Source: Stercoripulliclostridium_A sp045577735
Lineage (GTDB): Bacteria > Bacillota > Clostridia > Christensenellales > DTU072
Assembly: GCA_045577735.1 (NCBI GenBank)
Contig: JAZNIY010000005.1
Coordinates: 58,704 to 122,703 of the forward strand
DNA length: 64,000 nucleotides
Direction of reading: 5' to 3'
Part shown: piece by piece, positions 18,034-25,797 of the stretch
Layout: each line of letters starts with the position of its first letter
Position numbering within the stretch: the stretch's first letter is position 1
Translations under genes and position numbers: made by a program
Notes under the pieces: generated by a model
The model's input: the letters and a program-made list of their open reading frames with translations, nothing else
Databases searched by the model: none
Told to the model about the DNA's origin: nothing

Positions 18034-18943
18034 GTGTTTTTCTTAATTTATTCAAAACAGTTTCAAAATATTGTGGAATCGGAGCCTCAAAAGTCATTAT
18101 TTCACCACTTCTAGGATGGGAAAGAACCAATTTGAAAGCGTGTAACAATTGACCGTCTAAACCAAACTTATTACTTCCACCATAAACCGGATCTCCAACG
18201 ACCGGATGATGAATGAACGAGGAGTGCACCCTAATTTGATGGGTTCTACCTGTAAACAATTCGTATTCTACAAGAGTGTATTTTTGGAATCTTTCAAGAA
18301 CTTTAAAAGCCGTTTTTGCTACCCTACCATCCCTATCGACAGCCATTTTTTTTCTATCAATACGATGTCTGGCAATTGGTTGCTCGATTACGCCCGAGTC
18401 CTCTTTAATATTGCCATCAACCAAGGCAATATAGTATCTTTTTGCCGATTTTTCGGCAATTTGCTTGGAAAGTGACAAATGTGAAGCATCATTTTTAGCA
18501 ACCATAATTAGGCCGGATGTGTCTTTATCCAACCTATGAACAATGCCCGGGCGAAGAACGCCGTTAATACCACTAAGATCCTTTACGTGATACAAAAGAG
18601 CATTGACAAGAGTGCCGTCCGGGGAGCCGGTTGCCGGGTGAGTAACCATGCCTTGCGCCTTGTTTATAACCAAGAAATCCTCGTCTTGATATAAAATATC
18701 AATGGGAATATCTTGAGCAACTGCGCTAAGTTCTACAATATCTTCAAACGTGATTTCAACAACGTCACCCTCTTTTAAAGAATATCCACTCTTTTTTTGT
18801 TCTTTATCATTAATTTTGACAAAGCCTTTTTCTATGGTGTTTTTAATTCGACTTCTCGTAATATTTTCGATAGACTGAGAAAGAAAGGTGTCTAATCTTT
18901 CTCCCTTTTCGTCAATAGATATTATAAAAGTCCTTTTTTCCAT
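18026..18943 (-). CDS. rluD: Ribosomal large-subunit pseudouridine synthase, RluD type
   Basis: 305 aa. An N-terminal S4 RNA-binding domain (about 15-75) is followed by the RluA/RluD catalytic core with HRLDKDTSGL at about residue 140, Asp being the nucleophile. It modifies helix 69 of 23S rRNA if it is a true RluD. The gene lies 2 bp after lspA, the same lspA-rluD (ylyB) pairing as in B. subtilis. No SD is visible. Confidence 0.92.
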   Translation of the reverse strand: MEKRTFIISIDEKGERLDTFLSQSIENITRSRIKNTIEKGFVKINDKEQKKSGYSLKEGDVVEITFEDIVELSAVAQDIPIDILYQDEDFLVINKAQGMVTHPATGSPDGTLVNALLYHVKDLSGINGVLRPGIVHRLDKDTSGLIMVAKNDASHLSLSKQIAEKSAKRYYIALVDGNIKEDSGVIEQPIARHRIDRKKMAVDRDGRVAKTAFKVLERFQKYTLVEYELFTGRTHQIRVHSSFIHHPVVGDPVYGGSNKFGLDGQLLHAFKLVLSHPRSGEIMTFEAPIPQYFETVLNKLRKTLA

Positions 18944-18945
18944 AG

Positions 18946-19488
18946 CTATTTTTTTTGTGTTTCGTCGGGTTTATAGAAGAAAATAACGAAAATTACTAGA
19001 AGAACACAACCAACGGTCAAACCTGTGTCTGCAAGATTAAATACAGCAAAGTCAATGAGTTCGAAATAAACCCAGTCGCGAACGTAACCAAGCATAAATC
19101 TATCGATAATATTACCAAGCCCTCCGGAAATAAGCAAGATTAAAGCACTACGATACCAGCCGTTTCTATTTTTAATGGTAAATATCATTACTAAAGTAAT
19201 GACAAAAATCGTTGCTAAAGAAACTATTGCAAGAATATCAGTTTTGCCTTGGAAGATTCCGAACGAAGCACCGGTATTTTCTACCGAGGTGAGCCTAAGC
19301 ACCCCTTTCCATATAACGATATCGGGTGCACCATTGGCCATTGGACCGTAAACAAATTCCTTTGTCAAAAGGTCAACAGCTAGCCATACACCAATAAAGA
19401 AAAAATCAATTGCAAACCAAATTGCCAATTTTTTCTTATCTACGTCAAAAAGAGATTTGATTTTTTCCATTAAATTAAAATTTTTCAT
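18946..19488 (-). CDS. lspA: Lipoprotein signal peptidase
   Basis: 180 aa from the chosen start. It has four membrane segments with the catalytic aspartates in GNIIDRFMLGYVRDW and FNLADTGL, and the conserved TSVENTGASFG segment. It cleaves prolipoproteins before the lipid-modified cysteine; substrates here include the InlB/BspA and cyclophilin lipoproteins. A longer frame upstream runs through the promoter, so I start at the ATG at 19488, 6 nt after TATAAT. There is no SD, so the mRNA is probably leaderless. Confidence 0.9.
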   Translation of the reverse strand: MKNFNLMEKIKSLFDVDKKKLAIWFAIDFFFIGVWLAVDLLTKEFVYGPMANGAPDIVIWKGVLRLTSVENTGASFGIFQGKTDILAIVSLATIFVITLVMIFTIKNRNGWYRSALILLISGGLGNIIDRFMLGYVRDWVYFELIDFAVFNLADTGLTVGCVLLVIFVIFFYKPDETQKK

Positions 19489-19494
19489 AAATTT

Positions 19495-19523
19495 ATTATA
19501 CATATAATCGAAAACTAAATCAA
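19495..19523 (-). promoter_or_regulatory. Promoter of lspA-rluD (leaderless)
   Basis: TTGATT (19518-19523), 17-nt spacer and TATAAT (19495-19500) on the minus strand, directly preceded by TG. The ATG begins 6 nt after the -10 hexamer, so transcription should start at or next to the start codon. Confidence 0.7.
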
Positions 19524-19550
19524 GTAGTTTTTCAAATAACAACGGGCATG

Positions 19551-19576
19551 AAAAAAGCCCTAATTGGGGCCTTTTT
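19551..19576 (-). terminator. Terminator overlapping the end of sepF
   Basis: On the minus strand AAAAAGGCCC pairs with GGGCTTTTTT around CAATTA. The left arm encodes the last codons of sepF and the stop codon lies in the loop. It separates yggS-sepF from lspA-rluD. Confidence 0.8.
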
Positions 19577-19931
19577 CAATTTCAGTAATAATCTCCATAC
19601 CTTTTGGAATAACCAAATATTTGGAATTAGAGATTTTTTTAATATTTGCAGACAGGGTATAGACGGCTCCACCGAGATAATCAAGCATGCGTTGATGCTC
19701 AACCTCTCCAACGCTTTCCAAATTCAAAAGAACGCCCCTTTTGCATTTAATTTGATCTATTATTTTTTGAACGTCCAAAATGTTTTTCGGAGAAGTCAAG
19801 GCAATTTTTTTAGCATATGGGGTAGTTGCAGGACGCTTTTTTGCCATATATCTATCGTATGCAGTTAATTTTGGTTTTTTTGCCTTTTTCTCTAATATTT
19901 CGCCATTTTCTAATGTTTTTACATATGACAT
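19560..19931 (-). CDS. sepF: Cell division protein SepF
   Basis: 123 aa. The DUF552 core runs from about residue 40 and includes DVQKIIDQIKCKRGVLLNL and the dimer-interface segment RMLDYLGGAVYTLSANI. SepF polymerises at the membrane and bundles FtsZ filaments. The N-terminal 30 residues are basic and lack the usual amphipathic membrane-binding helix, so membrane attachment is unclear. Downstream of yggS, as in many Gram-positives. No SD is visible. Confidence 0.88.
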   Translation of the reverse strand: MSYVKTLENGEILEKKAKKPKLTAYDRYMAKKRPATTPYAKKIALTSPKNILDVQKIIDQIKCKRGVLLNLESVGEVEHQRMLDYLGGAVYTLSANIKKISNSKYLVIPKGMEIITEIEKGPN

Positions 19932-19961
19932 TATTCTAATTTAGGGCATATTTTATAATAC

Positions 19962-20636
19962 TCAGGGCCTGTCTCCAAACAAAACCCTACCCAATCTGAC
20001 TTGGTTTGAGCCACACTCTATTGCTAATAAAAAATCTTCCGACATGCCCATAGAAAGTACGGTTAGATTTGGATATTTGCACTTTAGCTCACTAAAGCAA
20101 TCGTACACTTTTTGGAAGCATTTTTTTAGTTCAGTTTCCCCTACTCCATGCGGTGCAACAGCCATAATTCCCGATACTTCGACGTGAGGATATCGTTGTA
20201 GATTTTCCAAAAAACTCTCCACATCACTAACACTAATTCCGCCCTTGCATTCCTCATCGCCAGAGTTTACTTCAATAAGACATTTTTGCACTACGTCTTT
20301 TTTAGAAGCAATTCTTTCGATTTCTTCAGCAAGAGCAATTCTGTCAAGGCTAGAAATATATCTTACTTTACCAACAACGTACTTAACTTTATTCGTTTGC
20401 AGTTGACCTATAATATCCCAAGTAAGATTTTCATCATATTTTGAATTAAACTCTTGGACCTTGTTTTCCCCAAAAGTCGTAACGATGCCTTGCTCGCTCA
20501 ACGCACGAAGAGTTTCTATGGACCTAAACTTACTGGCTCCAATAATTTCTATGGAGTCTTTATCAATGCCCTTTGTCTTACAAAGAGCTTCAATATCAGC
20601 TAAAATCGAGTTAAGATTATCATATACCTGTTTCAT
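19962..20636 (-). CDS. yggS: PLP homeostasis protein, YggS/PLPBP family
   Basis: 224 aa single TIM-barrel domain without the second domain of alanine racemase. The PLP lysine lies in IIGASKFRS (usually AVSKT in the family). Other signature parts are FGENKVQE, WDIIGQLQTNKVKY, EVNSGDEECKGG and SMGMSEDF. It binds PLP and balances free PLP and amino-acid pools. A TATAAT ends 6 nt before ATG and no SD is seen. Confidence 0.93.
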   Translation of the reverse strand: MKQVYDNLNSILADIEALCKTKGIDKDSIEIIGASKFRSIETLRALSEQGIVTTFGENKVQEFNSKYDENLTWDIIGQLQTNKVKYVVGKVRYISSLDRIALAEEIERIASKKDVVQKCLIEVNSGDEECKGGISVSDVESFLENLQRYPHVEVSGIMAVAPHGVGETELKKCFQKVYDCFSELKCKYPNLTVLSMGMSEDFLLAIECGSNQVRLGRVLFGDRP

Positions 20637-20642
20637 AATTCA

Positions 20643-20671
20643 ATTATAGCACAAGTTTTTGTTTTGAGAAT
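20643..20671 (-). promoter_or_regulatory. Extended -10 promoter of yggS-sepF (leaderless)
   Basis: TATAAT (20643-20648) is preceded directly by TGC, giving an extended -10. The -35 is weak (TTCTCA, 16 nt upstream). The start codon lies 6 nt downstream of the -10, the same geometry as lspA. Confidence 0.6.
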
Positions 20672-20678
20672 AGGTTTT

Positions 20679-21302
20679 TTATAAATCTTCCTCGGAATAT
20701 CCTATTCTGCTTACGCTGATTTCGTACGCAACTCTCGTTTCGGTGTCACCGTTTGCCAATACCTTTTGATACTCTCGCGACTGGATCCTTCCCACAAGAT
20801 TCACTTTGTCACCGACTTCAAGCCTTGAAGCAAATCTAGCATTCCTTCCCCAAGCGATACAGGGAATGTAGTCTGACTTATTATAGGCACGGTTAACTGC
20901 AATTAATACGTCGGCAATTTCACGCTTGAATGGTGTCGTTCTAAAAATCGGTGGTTTACATACGTAACCGGTCAACTCAATATTGTTTTCATTATCAAAC
21001 CTTGGATTATCTACACATTCTCTAACAAAAACGGTGAGCATAAGCTTAGATTTTCCATCGATAATCTTATTATAGCTTCTAAACTGTCCTTCAATGGTTA
21101 AATAATCGCCCTTTTCTAAATTCACCTCCTGAATTAGTCTTTCCGATATCGTTATTGGAACTACGTCCACTTGCGAGGACAATCTTTCTACCTCTATAGC
21201 GCTCTCATAAAAACCTTCACCAAACACTTGATGTGTATAAATAGGATCAAACGCAATTTTTCCAGAGAGAGTTACTAAATTATTGTTCATTAGGTTTTCC
21301 AT
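20679..21302 (-). CDS. Two-OB-fold SSB-like protein
   Basis: 207 aa. Two consecutive OB-fold-like halves (about 5-105 and 108-205). The second is clearly SSB-like: ELTGYVCKPPIFR at its start, DYIPCIAWGRNA, and VGRIQSREYQK near the end. Bacterial replication SSB has one OB domain and an acidic C-terminal tip; this protein has two and ends RIGYSEEDL, a weakly acidic tail. It may be a specialised single-strand DNA-binding protein; the main SSB is probably elsewhere. Good SD (AAGGAG) 7 nt before ATG. Confidence 0.7.
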   Translation of the reverse strand: MENLMNNNLVTLSGKIAFDPIYTHQVFGEGFYESAIEVERLSSQVDVVPITISERLIQEVNLEKGDYLTIEGQFRSYNKIIDGKSKLMLTVFVRECVDNPRFDNENNIELTGYVCKPPIFRTTPFKREIADVLIAVNRAYNKSDYIPCIAWGRNARFASRLEVGDKVNLVGRIQSREYQKVLANGDTETRVAYEISVSRIGYSEEDL

Positions 21303-21323
21303 ATACTTACTCCTTAATGTGAA

Positions 21324-22082
21324 TTATGAATTTTTGATTTGTTTTCCTTCAGAATTAATCGTATACCCTTCAAAATATACCAATTCATCTACTCTTACGG
21401 CACTTAAGCCTTTGTTTTTTACCACACTCAACACCAACGGCAATGCATCCAATACGTGCTCACTATTGTTATGAAAAAGCACTATATCCCCTTGTTGAAG
21501 TCGTTTTATTACCCTTTCGGCAATTTCTTTGCCAGTAATACCTTTCCAATCCAAGCTATCTATGCTCCATTGAATGCAAAGCATATCTCGTTCTTCCAAA
21601 GACTTAATCATCTTGTTGTCGTATTCACCAAACGGTGCGCGGAAACAAGTTGGTTTAATACCCGTGAGGGCCTCTATTTTGTCATTTACGCCATCAATCT
21701 CTCTTATTAAGACTTCTGCTGACTCTTTGCTCAAATGTGGATGGTTTTCGCTATGATTGGCTAATTGATGCCCCCTTGAATGTATTTCCTTTACAAGCTC
21801 TTGATTTTCATTAATCCAAAACCCGGTCATAAAGAAAGTACATTTATAGCCCGCCTGCTCCACCATATCCATAATGGCACGCGTCTTCTCAGAGCCCCAA
21901 GCACAATCGAAGGTTAACGCTACCTTGTTATTGTCCGTTTCTACCGAATATATTGGAATTAATCGCCTTTCAAAGACGTCGGTTGTAGTTGCAGTTACGC
22001 CTAATGCGACGCACACCAATAAAGATAAAATTAACACTATAGCCAATGCTATTAATTTATTTCTATTTATTACTAAAAACAC
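21324..22082 (-). CDS. Polysaccharide deacetylase, PdaB-like (sporulation)
   Basis: 252 aa. A signal anchor (residues 8-30) is followed by a NodB deacetylase domain. Motif 1 is TFDCAWG, where the metal Asp of the usual TFDDG is followed by Cys; B. subtilis PdaB has a similar variant (TFDISWG). Motif 2 is NHSENHP, and RAPFGEYD and LFHNNSE are also present. PdaB is needed for spore cortex maintenance. The start is GTG with GGAG 8 nt upstream. A perfect match to the sigma-F/G -10 pattern lies upstream. Confidence 0.82.
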   Translation of the reverse strand: MFLVINRNKLIALAIVLILSLLVCVALGVTATTTDVFERRLIPIYSVETDNNKVALTFDCAWGSEKTRAIMDMVEQAGYKCTFFMTGFWINENQELVKEIHSRGHQLANHSENHPHLSKESAEVLIREIDGVNDKIEALTGIKPTCFRAPFGEYDNKMIKSLEERDMLCIQWSIDSLDWKGITGKEIAERVIKRLQQGDIVLFHNNSEHVLDALPLVLSVVKNKGLSAVRVDELVYFEGYTINSEGKQIKNS

Positions 22083-22127
22083 GAGCGTATCTCCATTTTA
22101 GACCAATTTGTCTGTCGATAATTGTAG

Positions 22128-22156
22128 ATTTTACCCGTAAAATGACTTGTTTAGTC
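22128..22156 (-). promoter_or_regulatory. Candidate forespore (sigma-F/G) promoter of the pdaB-like gene
   Basis: GGGTAAAAT (22128-22136, minus strand) fits GGNNANAMT at all positions. GACTA lies 15 nt upstream (22152-22156) and matches 3 of 5 positions of the -35 pattern GYWTA. A TACAAT also lies just downstream without a clear -35. Confidence 0.35.
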
Positions 22157-22159
22157 GTA

Positions 22160-22192
22160 AAAAATGGGCATATCTATTTAAAGATATGCCCC
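22160..22192 (-). terminator. Terminator of the InlB/BspA lipoprotein gene
   Basis: GGGCATATCT (22166-22175) and AGATATGCCC (22182-22191) form a perfect 10-bp stem with a 6-nt loop, followed by ATTTTTT on the minus strand. Confidence 0.85.
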
Positions 22193-22219
22193 AATAAACA
22201 CCTTTATTACTGTATATTT

Positions 22220-25200
22220 CTAGTTGGAAAAGAATTCGTTATATTTTGACCAATTACTATTTGCATATAGTTCTCTTAATATCTCGTCATTGGGAATACT
22301 TATAATAAAGATTCCCGTATAATTCGAGGGAATAATTATGGGCTCGGCAATAATTTTTACAACACCAACTCGAACGTCGCCGGACAAGATAATTTGTAAA
22401 GTATTTACGCCATCCCACACGATTGCACCATCTCCAATTTGTGTTACAGAATTAAGATGGAAGGTTTGAAGAGCTCCACAACCAGCAAATGCGCCGTCGC
22501 CCAGTACGGAAATGGAACTATTAAGAAAATCCACAACGCCAGGTATTGCATTTTGTGAAGAATATTTTATGCTTTCAACGGATGAATTTTGGAATGCATA
22601 ATCGCCAATAGTTTTTAATGAACTTCCGTAACTAACAACTTTAAGAAATGAACCATAAAACGCATATGGAGCAACGTTAACCGTTTGAGATGCTATGGTA
22701 TATGCATCGTTATCTGCAGTTCTAGCCATGGGATAAGCATATAACGTATCGTAATTGTTGCCCTTCGATTTGAGATATAATACACTATTATCTACTACTA
22801 ACGAGTCGTTTAAAGTAGGTGCCGTAAATACCTTAAGGTATCTACAATTCTTAAATACACCTTTACCAAGCCTAGAAACGTCTTTTAAATCGATGCGTGT
22901 GATGGATGTGTTTTCAAGTGCAAAGTCACCAAGTTCTTTAACACAAGAAAGATTAATACCTTTTATTGATTGTGGATTCTTGAATGCCTTAGGCCCCAAA
23001 TAACTTATGCTCTTATTGCCATACCTTTCAGGAATAGATACGTATTCTGCATCACCAATATAAGCATATATGCCATAAGAACAATCATCACGTTCATAAA
23101 TGATGAAATCATTCAAGACTGTAATACCGTTTTTATATAGGTAAAAATCTTCTTTGGGATCGCCACCGATTGAGAAGACTAGATAATTATAGTTAATATA
23201 AACGTTAATATCGCTCTTGCTTATACCCATTTCATTCGCTAGAGTTTGATGTATAAAGCTTGCAATAGGTGTAACACGACTAACGTCGTTAACCTCTAGA
23301 ATATAAAAATCATGCCCAACTTCAGCCTCTACCTTAACTGCATCTACCAAATAATTTAGGAATTTATGATTTGCAAGGGCGGGATATCTTTCTTTGAGTT
23401 GATATTTATTCCTCGAATAATCCACTTTAAGTCCAGCTCTATTAAAACGTTCAACGTTTTTATTAAATCTAGTTCCCAAACTGAAGTGCTCGTCTTCGCG
23501 AACTTTAAATTTTGGAGTGATGGTTACCGTAGAATCTGGCATTATAAAGGTATCGGTAATGCTATAACTATCACCGTTATTTGTTGATAAATAGATGCTT
23601 TCCAACTCAAAACCATCATATTCTCTAATAGAAAGCCTAATTATTTCACCATATTGGCCTCGGTCTGAGCCTATAACAGACACAGCACCACCTTGAGCAG
23701 GTTTCACACTAATATTATATGCTCTATTTGCATTGGTTTCCGAATAGGAAGTTACTATTAGACTTAAAGAAGGATTATTCCTCGCTTGATCCAAAATTCC
23801 TTGAGTTAGCCTAAAAGCAGTAGAAGGTGTAAAGCGTTCTTCATATTCACCAAAACGCAACGTACACTCAACAGAATTAGCAATAACGTTCCCATGTGTT
23901 ACCACATCGAACAATACAATGTCACCAACTGCAATTTCTTCCACACTCGGGAAAATAGAAACATTCTTCTCTTCCGTTGCGTTTACGTTATACACTCTTT
24001 CAAACGAGCCTGTTATCGTAACCGGAGCATCTGGCATAACGAATGAGTCATCTACAACGTAAATCTCTCTTTCTTCTCCCATATATTCATAAGTCGCTTT
24101 GATGGAATTTGCTTTTATTCTGTATCCATTATCTGCATTGACGATAAGATGAACTTCTTGGTACAACTTAGCCTCGGTAACACTTGGTGTGATCGTCCCG
24201 TTTACAGCACTATTAGCGTTTGGCAAGACGTTAACGCTTATAGCGTGCGTAATATTCGAAGAATAAGCGCTAGCCGAAAGAATAACGTCATTTTCCGGCA
24301 TAATAAAGAAGTTTTCCGTTATAATCGTGCCATTCAAGGCAACTGAACCTGGATTTAAATGGTATCCTTCGTGCTCAAAAATCTCAAAATATACTACGTC
24401 CCCAGCATAGGCATATTCTTTGGAAAGAGAAATTTCGCAATTGTTTACGTCAGCCTCAATTACATACCCCTTTTTTACAAATTCTGCCGTAATAGTAGCA
24501 TCTTCACCAGGCATAATAAAGTCGTTACCTATTAAGTTTACACCATTAACAAACAAATTTTGAAGAACGTAACCATCGTTTGGCGTAACGCTTAAATATA
24601 CTTTTTCGCCCTTCTTATAACCTTCTTTTTTATCGATTATGCTTACAATGCCGTTTTCGTTTTCATTAATCGTCAATTCATAGTTTGCATCTGAATTTGT
24701 TATTGGTACAAAATATGCGGTTATATTGACGTTCTCACTAGGCATTATAAAGCCCTCTTGGCTTGCATTGACAATAGAGGTCCAACTCTCTCCGGTTACT
24801 AGGAAAGTATCTAACCTGTAACCATCGTTAGACTCAAAAGCCAAATCCACGAACACACCGGCAGGGCTGGAGGTTGAGTTTAGAATTACTCGTCCACCTT
24901 GTGAAGAAACAACGTTTATATCATAAGTAATGCCGTAATCTATTTTTTCAAATTGTGCGCCAACAAAAACTTCCTTTGTGCCCATATAGAACGAATTCGA
25001 TTGTAAAATGGAAATTTTTACGTCGCCAACCACGCCGTTTAAGTTGTTATTAAGAATATAAAGCTCTTTTAGCCTGTAGCCATAGTCCGGAATAGCTTGT
25101 ACCGATACCTGCTCACCGGGGCGTGCAGATTCCTTTGACAAAACTACGAGTCCGTTTTCATATGACGTAAGTATGGAAACGGGTAAAGCCACCAAATCGA

Positions 25201-25756
25201 ACTCACAAGTGAGATTTACAGCTGATTTAGGCATAGTAAAAGAATATATTTGTGCGCTTTCGTGCACTAATTCTATATCGTTAGCTTTTAAAGTGCCCTC
25301 GACTAGTTCATACCCATCCAAAGGATTGACGGAAACTTTTACGAGCGTACCATAAGACGCCCTTCCATCTTCTGGCGTGATAACTTTAAGATATCCATCC
25401 TCTATTTCGGGATCTACGTTTATAAAATGACGATACGTGTCCACACTTTCCCAGCCGGCAAATATGGTTGTGTTACTTACTACTCTAAACAATGCAATAT
25501 TTACTTCACGCTTGCATTCATTGTCCAAAAACCAGCCCGTAAAAACGTAGCCATCTTTGACGGGATCATCGGGTAAAGTTAACGTGGAGCCGGACTTTAA
25601 AGTGATACTCTTGATGGCATTACCACCAAGGGTATTGAATGAAATAATATAGTTTGAAGAAGGTGTTCCTTTGTCTTCGGGAGCGCAAGCAAACATGGCG
25701 CATACACACCCAACCAAAACAATAATTAAAATGGAAATAGTGAGAATTTTCTTCAT
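22220..25756 (-). CDS. Large surface lipoprotein with InlB B-repeats and BspA-type leucine-rich repeats
   Basis: 1178 aa. The lipobox MFAC at residues 21-24 gives a lipid-anchored protein. A Listeria-Bacteroides type repeat (about 35-105, ending TGWF...FAGWE) is followed by about eight divergent InlB-like repeats of the pattern GY-x-L ... F-x-MP ... V-x-ITA-x-F (about 110-760). After a less clear region the C-terminus has BspA/LRR_5 repeats (about 915-1130; examples LGDFALENTSITRIDLKD and TIGDYAFQNSSVESI). Such proteins usually act at the surface in adhesion or glycan binding, but the ligand is unknown. TTGACA of its promoter lies 2 bp beyond the stop of the polC-like gene, and no SD precedes the ATG. 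Confidence 0.85.
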   Translation of the reverse strand: MKKILTISILIIVLVGCVCAMFACAPEDKGTPSSNYIISFNTLGGNAIKSITLKSGSTLTLPDDPVKDGYVFTGWFLDNECKREVNIALFRVVSNTTIFAGWESVDTYRHFINVDPEIEDGYLKVITPEDGRASYGTLVKVSVNPLDGYELVEGTLKANDIELVHESAQIYSFTMPKSAVNLTCEFDLVALPVSILTSYENGLVVLSKESARPGEQVSVQAIPDYGYRLKELYILNNNLNGVVGDVKISILQSNSFYMGTKEVFVGAQFEKIDYGITYDINVVSSQGGRVILNSTSSPAGVFVDLAFESNDGYRLDTFLVTGESWTSIVNASQEGFIMPSENVNITAYFVPITNSDANYELTINENENGIVSIIDKKEGYKKGEKVYLSVTPNDGYVLQNLFVNGVNLIGNDFIMPGEDATITAEFVKKGYVIEADVNNCEISLSKEYAYAGDVVYFEIFEHEGYHLNPGSVALNGTIITENFFIMPENDVILSASAYSSNITHAISVNVLPNANSAVNGTITPSVTEAKLYQEVHLIVNADNGYRIKANSIKATYEYMGEEREIYVVDDSFVMPDAPVTITGSFERVYNVNATEEKNVSIFPSVEEIAVGDIVLFDVVTHGNVIANSVECTLRFGEYEERFTPSTAFRLTQGILDQARNNPSLSLIVTSYSETNANRAYNISVKPAQGGAVSVIGSDRGQYGEIIRLSIREYDGFELESIYLSTNNGDSYSITDTFIMPDSTVTITPKFKVREDEHFSLGTRFNKNVERFNRAGLKVDYSRNKYQLKERYPALANHKFLNYLVDAVKVEAEVGHDFYILEVNDVSRVTPIASFIHQTLANEMGISKSDINVYINYNYLVFSIGGDPKEDFYLYKNGITVLNDFIIYERDDCSYGIYAYIGDAEYVSIPERYGNKSISYLGPKAFKNPQSIKGINLSCVKELGDFALENTSITRIDLKDVSRLGKGVFKNCRYLKVFTAPTLNDSLVVDNSVLYLKSKGNNYDTLYAYPMARTADNDAYTIASQTVNVAPYAFYGSFLKVVSYGSSLKTIGDYAFQNSSVESIKYSSQNAIPGVVDFLNSSISVLGDGAFAGCGALQTFHLNSVTQIGDGAIVWDGVNTLQIILSGDVRVGVVKIIAEPIIIPSNYTGIFIISIPNDEILRELYANSNWSKYNEFFSN

Positions 25757-25766
25757 TCTATATAGT

Positions 25767-25795
25767 ATATTATACTAAATATACTATTTTGTCAA
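25767..25795 (-). promoter_or_regulatory. Promoter of the InlB/BspA lipoprotein gene
   Basis: TTGACA (25790-25795), 17-nt spacer, TAATAT (25767-25772) on the minus strand. The ATG starts 10 nt after the -10, leaving a leader of about 2-4 nt and no SD. Confidence 0.65.
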
Positions 25796-25797
25796 TA

